In this document: piece by piece, positions 1-8,727 of the stretch | Layout: each line of letters opens with the position of its first letter | Numbering within the stretch: the stretch's first letter is position 1 | Source: Terriglobia bacterium | GTDB taxonomy: Bacteria > Acidobacteriota > Terriglobia > Terriglobales > Acidobacteriaceae | Reading direction: 5' to 3' | Length of the DNA stretch: 64,000 bases | Assembly: GCA_032252755.1 (NCBI GenBank) | Contig: JAVUPY010000093.1 | Location: 62,001-126,000 of the forward strand | Made by a program: the position numbers and the translations under genes | The notes under the pieces: model-generated | What the model was told of the DNA's origin: nothing | Database searches by the model: none | What the model saw: the letters and a program-made list of their open reading frames with translations, nothing else

Positions 1-310
1 GGATGTGCGCCAGTTAGCGGGGGACAGCTCGCGGTGAGAATTGCCAAATGATCGGCACTGTGCCATCCGCTGGGCAGAGGAGAGTCCACGTTACAGAATG
101 GCACGATGGTGGCACCGCCTACATATCGACGCGAGAGATGCCCAGCTTCCTCATTCGAGCCTGGAGCGTTGTCCGTTTCATGCCAAGCCGTGACGCTGGG
201 CTCGCGGACCAGCAAGTCCGCGATTTCCTTGCGCACGCCTTCGGCTTCGAACTGTCTGAAGATCAGAGGCTTTTTTCCCCGTAAGACCCTTTCAGCGACA
301 CTGCCCTGAA
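1..310. other. No supported gene at left edge
   Basis: Several overlapping frames stay open here, including a minus-strand frame open from about position 320 to the window edge, but none has a recognisable motif, start codon with ribosome binding site, or homology that I can name. It lies beside an integrase relic and may be decayed mobile DNA. Treated as unassigned. Confidence 0.4.
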
Positions 311-749
311 ATGCAAAAAACCAAATCTTCCCGAATCAAGCCGCAGCTTTTGGGGAAGTCCAACCCATGGACGCGAACCATGTCGCCATTGGGCGAGGCC
401 GTGTGGCTCGTGGCCGTCACGTGCATCCGCCCGGAGGAGCTGGCCTTCAAATGGTCGGATCTCGACGTGGAGAAGTGCCAGCTGTGGATTCGACGTGCGG
501 TGAATCGCAGCAAGCTTCACACGCCGAAGTATCACCGCGCCAACCGTCCGATTCAGCTTACGCCGGGAGATGTGAAGCGCCCTGCTGAAGCTGAAGAAGT
601 GGATGAAGGCAGGTGATGACGACTGGATGTTTCCGCACAGCCGTAAGACAGGCCTGATCTGCCACGAGCAGATTAAATGGGCAAGAAGGTTCAGCCCGTC
701 GCATGCGAACTCGGCCTTCCGGAACTGGCAGCCAAACGCCAGCCAGTAA
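311..749 (+). pseudogene. Tyrosine recombinase (integrase) relic, frameshifted
   Basis: Reading from 311, the frame gives a phage-integrase catalytic-domain segment with the motif IRPEELAFKWSDLD, in which the Arg of the R-x-x-E box is visible. Near 580 the homologous reading shifts frame and continues as LLKLKKWMKAGDDDWMFPHS, ending at a TAA at 747-749. No HxxR or terminal Tyr box follows, so the gene is both frameshifted and C-terminally incomplete. It points at the 3' end of the adjacent minus-strand tRNA-Cys, the usual arrangement for an element that inserted into a tRNA. It is inferred to be the remnant of an old integration and not an active gene. Confidence 0.7.
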
Positions 750-782
750 TCGAAAGTGGATTATGTAAGTGCTTGAAAAGGT

Positions 783-857
<75 letters not shown>

Positions 858-895
858 GTTTGGAGGGCAGCTTCTTTGCATTATATAAGCTTTTG

Positions 896-970
896 TGGAG
901 GCGCGGACCGGAGTCGAACCGGTGATGGAGGTTTTGCAGACCTCTGCCTTACCAACTTGGCTACCGCGCC
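896..970 (-). tRNA. tRNA-Cys (GCA), second copy, CCA encoded
   Basis: It has the same acceptor and anticodon stems as the tRNA-Cys at 783, with anticodon GCA, but a T-stem CCGG/CCGG around TTCGACT and one extra D-loop base. CCA is encoded. The two genes are 38 bp apart, so they are either a tandem duplication that has diverged or a duplication left by integration. Both fold as functional tRNAs. Confidence 0.95.
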
Positions 971-1021
971 TTGATCGCGCAAGACAAAGAAAATGGCCGA
1001 AAACTCGGCCACTGGATTCTC

Positions 1022-1096
<75 letters not shown>

Positions 1097-1108
1097 TCGG
1101 TATCATTT

Positions 1109-1137
1109 ATAGTAGCAACCCAGCTAAGAGGGGTCAA
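1109..1137 (-). promoter_or_regulatory. Sigma-70-type promoter of the tRNA cluster
   Basis: On the minus strand, TTGACC (plus 1132-1137) is followed after exactly 17 bp by TACTAT (plus 1109-1114), and tRNA-Gly starts a few bases later. The boxes and spacing match a housekeeping promoter. Confidence 0.75.
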
Positions 1138-1249
1138 CTTTGCCCGGATTCGCACTTCAGGCGATCACCCCACAAAACAGAATCAACCGTACCACGGCAG
1201 AGTCGTTGCGAGAGGTCTTTGGTCCGCGCTGATCCCCGAAAATTCGTGG

Positions 1250-1948
1250 TCAAGGTTTCCACTGTGGATCTAGCGATGGATCCACGAGCTCGCCGTCCCG
1301 CATATGCAGGATGCGGTCGCCGAATTTCGCGGCCTCGGGGTTGTGCGTGATCATCAGCACGGTTTGCCCAAGGTCCTTGTTCGATTGCCGAAGCATGGCT
1401 AGCACCGCCTCGGAGTTCTTCGTATCGAGATTGCCGGTCGGTTCGTCCGCCAGTACGATCGAGGGTTTATTAATGAGCGCTCGTGCCAGTGCCACGCGCT
1501 GCTGCTCGCCGCCGCTCAGTTCCGACGGTCGATGATCGAGACGCTTGGCAATGCCCAGCAATTCCGTTATTCGAGTAAAGAACGCAGCATCGTCGTTCGC
1601 GTGCTCGCCTGCGATATCACGAGCGATTTCAATGTTGTCGCGAGCTGTAAGCGTTGGCAGCAGGTTGAATTTCTGGAACACGAAACCGATCTTCTGCTTA
1701 CGCAGCTTGGTCCGCTCGGCATCGCTGAGCTGCGCAAAATCGGCGCCCCCCACGATCACGCGCCCTGCGTCCGCTCGCGTGAGCCCGCCCAACATGTAAA
1801 AGAGCGTCGATTTGCCGCTCCCAGACGGCCCGACTATGCTGATGAACTCGCTCGGTTCGGCCGAAAATGACACACCTCGGACGGCGGGAACATCGACCTT
1901 CCCAATCTTGTAAGTCTTGTAGACGTTCTCGACGACAATTGGCAGCAT
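1250..1948 (-). CDS. ABC transporter ATP-binding protein, LolD/MacB type
   Basis: A 232-aa cytoplasmic ATPase of the family that powers lipoprotein release or MacB-type export. Walker A GPSGSGKST is at residues 40-48, the ABC signature LSGGEQQ at 144-150, Walker B IVLADEP at about 164-170 and the switch His at about 202, so every ATPase motif is intact. The ATG at 1948 was chosen because it begins the family-typical N-terminus; upstream codons are poor starts. No FtsX/MacB permease lies next to it here: the downstream side is the tRNA cluster and the upstream side a secreted protein. The partner must be encoded elsewhere. Family assignment is firm; substrate is unknown. Confidence 0.88.
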   Translation of the reverse strand: MLPIVVENVYKTYKIGKVDVPAVRGVSFSAEPSEFISIVGPSGSGKSTLFYMLGGLTRADAGRVIVGGADFAQLSDAERTKLRKQKIGFVFQKFNLLPTLTARDNIEIARDIAGEHANDDAAFFTRITELLGIAKRLDHRPSELSGGEQQRVALARALINKPSIVLADEPTGNLDTKNSEAVLAMLRQSNKDLGQTVLMITHNPEAAKFGDRILHMRDGELVDPSLDPQWKP

Positions 1949-2060
1949 GTGAACATAACAGTCTACACGATGCGTTTTCGGCACCTGTGCGACTCCACGG
2001 CAGAGCTGCTCAATTAAGAAAGGCGCATCTCCCGATGCGCCTTCGACGAAGCCTCGCTGC

Positions 2061-3041
2061 TTACCAGGCAATCAGCCGCATCTTGTCGATCCAGGTCTGG
2101 TAGTCGGTCATGGTGCTGTTTCCATCCATCTGGAAAGCCGTATTCAACTCGTACGCACTCGCGCTCTTCGGATAGTAGGACCGGTTGATATAGCTCTTCT
2201 TCCCATTCAGTGTGACCGCGATGAACAGTGCTTTGCCTCCCACTGTGCGCTGGAATTCCAGCACAAGATGGTTCCACGTGTAAGCCTGCGGCGTGCTGCA
2301 CGGAATCCCCGTTTTTACCCAAACGTGATTGGCCGTGTCCCACACGTCCCAATCCTTGTGGTCTTTGTAGTCGCATTGGGTTCCAAAGATGTACTTCTGC
2401 CCGTTCAGAGACTGGTTGACATCGAACTCCAATGCCTGCGAAGCCGAGGGATTCTTCAGGTAGAAGTAGAGATCGTAAACGAAGTTCCGCACCGAGCTGT
2501 TGCCGCCCAACTGCCGCCACCACAGCGCCGACGAGTACGGGTTCGATCCACCCAGAAAGAACGTTGCCGATTTGCCATCCAGGGAAGGGCTGCTCTGGTC
2601 AATGGCCATCGAATAGTCAGCGCTCGGTCCATTGCCACCTTGTCCAGCGCAAGCGTCACAAGAGGACCATCCGGTCATCTGATCAATGTTGTTGTAATAG
2701 GTGGCATTCGACGGGATTGTTGTCGAGGTGCTGGTAACCTTGATGGTTAGCGCTTGTTTCTGAACATAGCCCGTCGAATCCCATGACTGCACAACGACGT
2801 AGTGACTGCCCGTCGACGCGGATATATAGGTGTCCACCTTCGCGGCGTTGACCTTGTACTTGAGAACGTTGTCGAAATAAACCGCCATCGCTGTAATGGT
2901 ATGAGTAGAACTGCTGCTTGCAACCACATGAACGGGTGAACCAACGCTTGATCCTGTGCTGGGTGATGAAACGGTGACGCTGGCAAATGACGCACACGCC
3001 AGCGTGATGATTGCGAACACAACACGAAGTGCAGTTCTCAC
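2061..3041 (-). CDS. Secreted Ig-like domain protein
   Basis: A 326-aa predicted secreted protein. A GTG at 3041 is preceded by GGAG at suitable spacing and opens onto a signal peptide (RTALRVVFAIITLACASFA). It is followed by a Ser/Thr-rich Ig-like module of about 90 residues (SSPSTGSSVGSPVHV...) of the type often seen in Acidobacteria, then a longer Trp/Tyr- and Asn-rich segment with several Cys (CDAC, TQCDYKDHKDWDVW) resembling a beta-sandwich lectin-like domain. I recognise no catalytic residues. It is probably exported to the envelope or medium; ligand unknown. It ends about 110 bp before the ABC ATPase on the same strand. Confidence 0.7.
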   Translation of the reverse strand: MRTALRVVFAIITLACASFASVTVSSPSTGSSVGSPVHVVASSSSTHTITAMAVYFDNVLKYKVNAAKVDTYISASTGSHYVVVQSWDSTGYVQKQALTIKVTSTSTTIPSNATYYNNIDQMTGWSSCDACAGQGGNGPSADYSMAIDQSSPSLDGKSATFFLGGSNPYSSALWWRQLGGNSSVRNFVYDLYFYLKNPSASQALEFDVNQSLNGQKYIFGTQCDYKDHKDWDVWDTANHVWVKTGIPCSTPQAYTWNHLVLEFQRTVGGKALFIAVTLNGKKSYINRSYYPKSASAYELNTAFQMDGNSTMTDYQTWIDKMRLIAW

Positions 3042-3359
3042 GACTGTTCTCCGGCGGGGGAATGTGCCGACCTTCCTGAGACTATCTGCTCGGCGCAAAA
3101 GTATGCAGCCGCAATTCGGCCTAGTGAACTCCGGGTTCTGCCCTTATTTCCCATCCGGCAAACTACTTAACCCCGAACTAAACAAGAGAAGCGCAGTGCC
3201 GCAGGACGCCATGGAATACAAGGAGATAGTCACATTTTCCCGAGCCAGGTGATGTGGCTTGGGAGCTTGCCCAATGCAGGAGGGTGAAACCGGGCCTTGC
3301 ACAGGCATCAGGGCTTTTACCGAGGCGCTTTGGGGATATTCGCTGCGACTGAGATTGGC

Positions 3360-3773
3360 TTACGAAGCAGCGCTCATGTCGCCGGACTCCGGCAAAGCAC
3401 GCTTTGGTCCGCGCTTCTTGATCAGCAGAACGCGAATGCGCTCCAGCAATTCGGCCGGAGAATACATGCCCTTGGGAAGGAAGACATCGGCGACGGTGTC
3501 GCGCTCGTAGCCTTTTACCGTGCCGGAAAAGAGAATCGCCGGCGTCATCGGTGACTGCTTCTTGACCCGAGCGATCAGTTCCGCGCCATCGAGTCCCGGC
3601 ATAACAAGGTCGCTGAGGATCAGGTCGATGCCACCCTGGTGGAAAATCCGCAGTGCTTCCTCCGCGTTCGTGCAGGTCACGACACGATAGCCACGCGTCT
3701 CCAGCATCACTTTTCGTATGGAGAGCGACTGCTCGTTATCGTCGACACAGAGGATCGTACGTTTAGGCTTCAT
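3360..3773 (-). CDS. Single-domain response regulator (CheY-like receiver)
   Basis: A 137-aa receiver domain with no output domain. The acidic pair is Asp11-Asp12 (VDDNEQ), the phospho-acceptor Asp55 (LILSDLVMPG), the switch Ser/Thr at 83-85 and the conserved Lys101 (FLPKG). The ATG at 3773 follows AGGAAA; a longer reading from 3866 adds a low-complexity leader not typical of the family. No histidine kinase is adjacent, so it acts as a stand-alone phosphorelay or scaffold component. The 319 bp upstream to the secreted protein hold no gene I can support. Confidence 0.88.
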   Translation of the reverse strand: MKPKRTILCVDDNEQSLSIRKVMLETRGYRVVTCTNAEEALRIFHQGGIDLILSDLVMPGLDGAELIARVKKQSPMTPAILFSGTVKGYERDTVADVFLPKGMYSPAELLERIRVLLIKKRGPKRALPESGDMSAAS

Positions 3774-3929
3774 CGATTTTCCTGAACTTGCCGGACGCAC
3801 GCGGTGGGTTCGTGGCGTAGTTATTTGTGCGAACTGCATAGTAGCCAGAGAATCGTACTCTGGCAAGCGCCGAATGTGACTCGGAAAATAAAAAAGTAAG
3901 GTCCGAGAATTCCCGCGACGCGAGCGTTC

Positions 3930-4826
3930 TTATGCTATCCCCAAAACCGCTTCGCCCCGAAATACCTGCACCGCGCTTCCCCCAATGCGCACGTCTACCA
4001 CGAAGTCATTCTCGCGCTTTGCGCGCATGTAAATCTTGCTCGGCCGCAGCATCTCGATGCCTTGCTCAATCATCCCCTGCTTCTCGCTCGCCAGGACTCC
4101 GTGGCGCACCGCCCAACCCGTGCAGCAGCCCGCAGCCGAACCCGTCGCTGGGTCTTCGCCGTTGTAGAAAATCATCCTCGCGTGCAATGTTGCCTCGCGA
4201 TCGATTGTCTCCCGACACACCAGGTAAAAAAACTTCGCGTCGGTCCGCTTCAAATACTCCGCCGCTTTGGGCCAGTAGAGGGAAAACGTCTGCAGTGTCT
4301 TCAGCGAACGCAATGGCACGATTGCGAATGCCATGCCCGTCGAAACTGTCTGCACCGGCGCCGAAGGATCCAGTTCGCTCACTTCGAGTCCGAGGGCCTT
4401 TGCCGCCGTTTCGGGATCATGAATCTGTCCGAACACGGGGTCCTTCTGCCGCATTTCGCCGAAGACCAGTCGTCCATTGTCGCGCCGGAACTCCAGCGGA
4501 ATCTTCCCCACCGGAAGGTCCAGCGTAACAGCGTCCACGCCGCGGCTCGCCGCCAGGTACCACCCCGTACCGAGCGTCGGATGCCCCGCAAATCGCAACT
4601 CCTCCTGAGTCGTGAAGATGCGCACCTTCACGCCTTCCGCGGCTTCCACTTCGGCCGCACGCGGAAGAATGAAAGTCGTCTCCGAAAGATTCGTCTCGCG
4701 GGCCAGCGCCTGCATCTCTTCCGAGGAGAGCCCGGTGGCATCGGTGAAGACCGCCAACTGGTTTCCCTCCAGCGGACGCGAAGCGAAAACATCCATCTGC
4801 ACGTAAGAAAAGTGTCGGTCTGCCAT
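3930..4826 (-). CDS. PhzF family isomerase
   Basis: A 298-aa enzyme of the PhzF/diaminopimelate-epimerase fold, which usually catalyses proton transfer on small hydroxy- or amino-acid-like substrates. The family signatures are clear: GNQLAV near the N-terminus, the catalytic Glu in NLSETTF at about residue 49, ELRFAGHPTLG at 76-86, and DPATGSAAG at about 225-233. Full length for the family. It stands alone between the response regulator and tRNA-Sec, so no pathway can be read from context, and phenazine synthesis is unlikely without phz neighbours. Substrate unknown. Confidence 0.9.
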   Translation of the reverse strand: MADRHFSYVQMDVFASRPLEGNQLAVFTDATGLSSEEMQALARETNLSETTFILPRAAEVEAAEGVKVRIFTTQEELRFAGHPTLGTGWYLAASRGVDAVTLDLPVGKIPLEFRRDNGRLVFGEMRQKDPVFGQIHDPETAAKALGLEVSELDPSAPVQTVSTGMAFAIVPLRSLKTLQTFSLYWPKAAEYLKRTDAKFFYLVCRETIDREATLHARMIFYNGEDPATGSAAGCCTGWAVRHGVLASEKQGMIEQGIEMLRPSKIYMRAKRENDFVVDVRIGGSAVQVFRGEAVLGIA

Positions 4827-4977
4827 CTCTTCAGACTATTCCGCGCCGGCAAGATTCTCAATCTGCAAATCTGCACCTAGACACTGACTCGCACGACGCC
4901 GTGTTCTTCCCCCCAAACCTGCGCTGACGCACTAACGTCGCCTTCACCCGATGTTGTAAATTATTTAGATCGAATGC

Positions 4978-5076
4978 GGAAGCGCATGGGATCCGGTGAT
5001 CCTCCCGGTCTTCAAAACCGGCGCGAGGCATCTTCGCGATGTCTTGGGTGTGTTCGACTCGCACACGCTTCCGCCA
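4978..5076 (+). tRNA. selC: Selenocysteine tRNA (UCA anticodon)
   Basis: A 99-nt tRNA with anticodon TCA in the loop CTTCAAA, a very long variable arm (stem around AGGCATC/GATGTCT with a TTCG loop), a long acceptor (GGAAGCG/CGCTTCC plus one further position), T-loop TTCGACT and an encoded GCCA 3' end. These are the hallmarks of tRNA-Sec. It implies that the host inserts selenocysteine at UGA, although no selA, selB or selD lies in the window. Its last 24 bp are repeated at 17585-17608, marking it as the attachment site of the downstream island. Confidence 0.93.
5053..5076 (+). repeat. attL: 24-bp direct repeat in tRNA-Sec 3' end
   Basis: Identical to 17585-17608. It begins TTCGACTCGC in the T-loop and ends at the encoded CCA. 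Flanking bases differ on both sides, so the core identity is 24 bp. Confidence 0.93.
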
Positions 5077-5088
5077 AATTTCAAGGGG

Positions 5089-6228
5089 TTAGCTGGGGCT
5101 GCAATCAGTTCCGCAATCAGTTTGCGGCAGGGGGCTCAAGGCCAACCTAGCAACTTTTGAGCTTGCCTGTTCCATCTCGTCCGTCACCACGTCGCCGTAC
5201 ACGTTCATGGTGGTTCGGATGTCCGCGTGACGCATTAGCTTTTGCTGCACGGCAACAGTCGTACCCACAGCATCCAGCCAAGAGCGGTAGGTGTGCCGCA
5301 TAACGTGAGTGCTCACGCCGATCACACCCGAAACCTTCCCCGCCTTCTTGTATGCATCATTGAGACTGTCAGCAGAATATGGACGGCGGCCAACACTGGC
5401 CGGTGATGCGAATACCCAATCATCGGCTGCCTTAAACTCCGTCTCTTGCTTCCACGCTTTCAGAACATCCAACATCTCCGCATCGATAGGCAAAGCCCGA
5501 TCCGAGTATTCGGTCTTTGTTTCACCTACTCGCTGCCGGACGATGCTGCGTTGAATGCGAAGGGACCCATTAAGCCAATCCACGTCTGACCATTTCAACC
5601 CGAGTGTTTCCGATATTCGCAATCCGAAACATACGCAGGTCAATGCCATCGTCCGGAAAGGCTCTTCCAAGCGCTCAAGCAGTCTACGGAATTCCTCCAC
5701 AGTCAGACTGCGCGGCTTACGCACCCGCTTGGATGCGCCCGGAATTGTTACAAGGCTCATGGGGTTGCGAGCCGTGGGAACATCTCCGCGCCACATTGCG
5801 AAGTCCCATAGCAGCCCAATTAAGAAGCGGATAGATGACCGGCTTCGCGGGGTGAGGTTCAATGACATTAGCCACAGCTCTACAGGCCGCGCCTGCAGCT
5901 CAGTGATCGATGAAGCACCCCAACGCGGTTGCACGTAGAGACGTAACCACACATCGTATGACCGCCGCGTGCTGTAGCGTTTCGGCATCTTCTCTGCCCG
6001 ATACTGCTCTATCAATGTGGCGACGGTTGGCACTCCCGCCACGGGCTCTTTCTTAAGTGAATTTCGGAGAAGCTCTGCGGCCCGCCGCGCATCCCCTTTC
6101 TTGGGAAAGTCGCGCAGTGCGCCGATCGTTCGTGTTCTTCTGCTTCCGTTTTCGCAGAACAGGAAATTCCAGACCTTCCGACGTTTGTCGAAGACGACAC
6201 TTCCTTGTTGATACCGTGCTCGCTTCAC
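5089..6228 (-). CDS. int: Tyrosine recombinase, island integrase
   Basis: A 379-aa site-specific recombinase that would integrate and excise the island at tRNA-Sec. An N-terminal arm-binding region (residues 1-70) and SAM-like core-binding domain (about 70-165) precede the catalytic domain. Catalytic residues are all present: Arg204 (FGLRISE), Lys238, His308-x-x-Arg311 (THVMRHTY), His334 (LMRHADI) and Tyr344 (MNVYGD). GTG at 6228 is chosen because it overlaps the stop of the upstream excisionase-like gene by 4 bp (GTGA) and follows GGAG; a longer reading would overlap that gene further. The gene ends 12 bp from the tRNA-Sec 3' end, the classic position for a tRNA-targeting integrase. Confidence 0.95.
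   Translation of the reverse strand: MKRARYQQGSVVFDKRRKVWNFLFCENGSRRTRTIGALRDFPKKGDARRAAELLRNSLKKEPVAGVPTVATLIEQYRAEKMPKRYSTRRSYDVWLRLYVQPRWGASSITELQARPVELWLMSLNLTPRSRSSIRFLIGLLWDFAMWRGDVPTARNPMSLVTIPGASKRVRKPRSLTVEEFRRLLERLEEPFRTMALTCVCFGLRISETLGLKWSDVDWLNGSLRIQRSIVRQRVGETKTEYSDRALPIDAEMLDVLKAWKQETEFKAADDWVFASPASVGRRPYSADSLNDAYKKAGKVSGVIGVSTHVMRHTYRSWLDAVGTTVAVQQKLMRHADIRTTMNVYGDVVTDEMEQASSKVARLALSPLPQTDCGTDCSPS
5101..5122 (+). repeat. Paired GCAATCAGTT repeats, left end (arm-type site candidate)
   Basis: GCAATCAGTT occurs at 5101-5110 and again at 5113-5122, spaced 12 bp start to start (about one helical turn). The same word pair occurs at the other island end. The pair lies inside the last codons of the integrase gene, encoding a repeated TDCGTDC. 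Likely integrase arm-binding sites. Confidence 0.6.
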
Positions 6229-6500
6229 TTTTCCACTCCTTTCGTAACGAGCACAGACGGCGGAGTGGAGCATAGCACGTCTAGGTCTTGCCCCAAGAGG
6301 GCGGCATCCAAATCGGCTTTCCTAAACCTCCAGACGCGGCGCTTAGTCCCAGAGAGCGGATAGCCTCGATACTTCTTTTCTCTAACCCAAAGCAGCAATG
6401 TCCGGGGTTTTACCTTCAGGTAGCTGGCCGCTTCCTCAGCAGTCAACCATTCCTCGTCTGCCAGCCCGATAACTCTCTGCATTATTCCTGCGCTTCGCAT
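6225..6500 (-). CDS. Excisionase-like MerR-type HTH protein
   Basis: A 91-aa small DNA-binding protein. Its core, LTAEEAASYLKVKPRTLLLW followed by a wing-like KYRGYPLSGTKRRVWRFRKADLDAAL, is the winged helix-turn-helix of the excisionase/AlpA/MerR-like family that bends DNA at attachment sites or regulates the integrase. It precedes the integrase with a 4-bp stop/start overlap, so the two are translationally coupled. A role in excision is inferred from the fold and position. An internal ATG at 6482 is an alternative start. Confidence 0.82.
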   Translation of the reverse strand: MRSAGIMQRVIGLADEEWLTAEEAASYLKVKPRTLLLWVREKKYRGYPLSGTKRRVWRFRKADLDAALLGQDLDVLCSTPPSVLVTKGVEK

Positions 6501-6646
6501 GTCTGCGGATGCCCCTCACACTTTGTCGTAGGCTGCAGCGACAGCGTAGCCGTTGCGTGTCGTCGCGTCTCACCTAACTTCGCTTGAAAACCGCGAGAGT
6601 GGAACCGCGTTTTGGTTGCCGATTGGTGGCGTTTAGGTGGGAGTGC

Positions 6647-7261
6647 CTAAGACTTATTCGGCTTGGGATACTTGCTAATATAATCGCGAATGTTCTTTGC
6701 AGCTTCAGGATGCGGCTTACGCTTGCCCCTCTCCCACTCGCAGACGGCCTTGTGATCGTATCCTATCTCTTCAGCCGCTTTCCGTTGTGAATGACCAGCC
6801 CGAAGGCGGGCGGCGCGAAGTTCTTCTCTAAGACTTTCATCGGACAGAACATCCGGTGATGAATGCCCTTCGATTTCGAGTTTCTTGGCAGCAAATCTAA
6901 GAATGTCGTTGGCCCGCGCCAGATGTTCAAATCTGAAATCCAGCAGCACGTCGGTTCCATCAGGCCTGTAGGCACTTGCACTGCTGGAGGCTTCTTCGTA
7001 ATCGTCCACCTTAAACTCGAAACCTTGCCGAATGCGTCGAAATTCCGAAACTGCGGCTGGAATCTTGTCTTCGAGCAGCGAAAGGCAGTATTCCGCTCTA
7101 CCTATCCAGTCGTGGATTTGAGCCGAGGATGTACCCGCACTTCCATCAGAGATTTTGCTGCCTGCAGCGATCAGGTGTTCTATCTCTTTCAGCAGTTGCG
7201 CGTAAGACTTGCCGGACAACTGCGTCTCCATCGCCTCGTCTTGCGGCCCTGATTCAGGCAT
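6647..7261 (-). CDS. XRE-family HTH protein with novel N-terminal region
   Basis: A 204-aa protein. The C-terminal 60 residues are a clear Cro/CI-type helix-turn-helix (REELRAARLRAGHSQRKAAE, then VCEWERGKRKPHPEAAKNI). The first 140 residues are mostly helical, acidic and unrecognised; they contain EYCLSLLEDKIPAAVSEFRR and may be a sensing or oligomerisation region. It lies 146 bp upstream of the excisionase-like gene on the same strand and could control the integration module. Function as a regulator is inferred from the HTH alone. Confidence 0.75.
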   Translation of the reverse strand: MPESGPQDEAMETQLSGKSYAQLLKEIEHLIAAGSKISDGSAGTSSAQIHDWIGRAEYCLSLLEDKIPAAVSEFRRIRQGFEFKVDDYEEASSSASAYRPDGTDVLLDFRFEHLARANDILRFAAKKLEIEGHSSPDVLSDESLREELRAARLRAGHSQRKAAEEIGYDHKAVCEWERGKRKPHPEAAKNIRDYISKYPKPNKS

Positions 7262-7501
7262 TCAGTAAATGAGAATAGCATTTGCCCAACCCCTCGGTCA
7301 GGTTGAAAGCAGCTTTGGCGTTTGCGTATGTTGAACCACTCGACCAAACGTGTCAATTTGTCAATTACCGCTGGAGATGCAACTGGTTGCAGCGACGACT
7401 CTCCGGCGTCTCCACTTCCCTTTAATGAAGGGTACGGAATGAGGCACAAGCATTTTGGGGGCTGGGGAAGACCTATTCTAGGTACGGAGGGGTAACGAGG
7501 A

Positions 7502-8152
7502 TTAGTCACCAGCTGCAAACTGTGAACACAGGGCGCCCGCACGAGAATGATTGCGGTACGTTTTCCAAGTTGGCTGATAGGTATCGTCAGCCTGATTGCC
7601 CCAACACACCCACCCTTCTCGTTCGCCTCGGGCGAACAGTTCCAGATATGGACCCCGACTACACGCTTCCAGAATTCGATATTGTTCGTCAGGTTTTCGG
7701 GAATGCTCGCGCTTTCTGCTGGAGAGATAGTTGACTTGCGTCCTACCCGCCTTAAGCGTCCGAGCGTTCTTTCCGCGAATGCCAAAAAGAAGTAGTTCAG
7801 TGACATTGCGGAAATAGAATCCAACACCACGGCCATCAGACCCGCCATCTTTCCGGATCTTATGCCACACGAGATTGCTCTTGTATTGGAAGCCCCAAGC
7901 GTTCAGCACCTCGATGCCCCAAGGGAGAAGGGCATTGGGCACCCATAAATAGAGGTGGCACACTTCATCAGCAGCCTCCATTACCGGGAGGGTTTTGATC
8001 TCATCGAAGGTGAGCGTCGCGTATCGAGACAGCCGCTTATGTTCTGGCGCAATCTTGCCTGTTCTGTTCTGAAACTGCCACGGTGGGTCGACCAATATGG
8101 TTCCAAATTTCCTTCCGGCTAGAAATCTATTCAGATCGTCAGCTGCGTTCAT
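7502..8152 (-). CDS. MT-A70 family adenine methyltransferase
   Basis: A 216-aa S-adenosylmethionine-dependent N6-adenine methyltransferase. The catalytic DPPW motif is at residues 22-25 right after the GTILV strand, followed by the family's LYLWVPNALLPWGIEVLNAW and NLVWHKIRK blocks and a C-terminal PYLELFARGEREGWVCWGN. The ATG at 8152 follows GGGAGAAG. It overlaps the upstream ParC-like gene by 4 bp (ATGA), so the two are co-translated. Small MT-A70 enzymes are often paired with BglII/BstYI-type endonucleases, and such an enzyme lies 2.6 kb away on the opposite strand. It probably protects host DNA; target sequence unknown. Confidence 0.9.
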   Translation of the reverse strand: MNAADDLNRFLAGRKFGTILVDPPWQFQNRTGKIAPEHKRLSRYATLTFDEIKTLPVMEAADEVCHLYLWVPNALLPWGIEVLNAWGFQYKSNLVWHKIRKDGGSDGRGVGFYFRNVTELLLFGIRGKNARTLKAGRTQVNYLSSRKREHSRKPDEQYRILEACSRGPYLELFARGEREGWVCWGNQADDTYQPTWKTYRNHSRAGALCSQFAAGD

Positions 8153-8523
8153 TGTTCTTCTCCCGTCGGTTGAAACTGAAATGGCTGTTGTTGCAGTCTG
8201 GTTCTCGTCCGACGCAGTGCTTCGGCCCGGTCTGGGCGTGGCTTTCGTAGTCGCCCGGGCTCATGTCCGCTCATGTCAACATCAAACCGTGGCAGTCCGA
8301 TATCTCTGATAAACGCTCCGGCGGTGTCAAGCGACGCAAATAGCCGAATCGCACCCCGAGTCGTAGCGAGAGTCCGCTCTCCAGTTGCAAACCGCAAGGA
8401 AACCGAAAACCCCTTCGCTTGGCCGGTTACGGTGGCTACTACATTTGGCGATGCCTGTATCAACTCCCGGAGGACTGGTTCTTTGATGGTGCTATTCGGT
8501 TCCATCGAGTCGGATAATAACAT
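8149..8523 (-). CDS. ParC-like partition-associated small protein
   Basis: A 124-aa protein resembling small partition-associated (ParC-type) proteins of plasmids and integrative elements: a block TVTGQAKGFSVSLRFATGER, then TRGAIRLFASLDTAGAFIRD, then GLPRFDVDMSGHEPG, ending in a basic, Arg/Gln-rich tail. No catalytic motif. The resemblance is recalled from family consensus patterns, not computed. The start could be the ATG at 8523 or 8505; neither has a strong ribosome binding site. It is coupled by a 4-bp overlap to the methyltransferase, which is unusual company for a partition-type gene and suggests a role in element maintenance. Confidence 0.55.
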   Translation of the reverse strand: MLLSDSMEPNSTIKEPVLRELIQASPNVVATVTGQAKGFSVSLRFATGERTLATTRGAIRLFASLDTAGAFIRDIGLPRFDVDMSGHEPGRLRKPRPDRAEALRRTRTRLQQQPFQFQPTGEEQ

Positions 8524-8727
8524 TGATAGCTGTGCAAAATACGAAAAGATACGCGCAAATAACGTTAACTGCTGTTATCGCCCAATCGGATCAATTCGGT
8601 TGCAGTGTGGGCGAATGAATAGCGAAAGTCAACTGGAAATGATCAGTCTGCTGGCAGCGCAGATTCCCGACATGTGATACGCATCGTCTGTTTGAGCCGC
8701 ACTAGCTTTGAGGTTCTCTGGAGGTGG

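Noticed and set aside
1-320. Minus-strand frame open to the left window edge (about 105 codons)
   Set aside because: No credible start codon or recognisable motif; such open frames are common by chance in GC-rich DNA.
3100-3359. Possible riboswitch or structured leader upstream of the secreted protein
   Set aside because: Segments resembling conserved riboswitch words could not be assembled into any known class on either strand.
3930-4826. Phenazine biosynthesis gene
   Set aside because: PhzF homologues are widespread; no other phz gene is present, so the family name only is kept.
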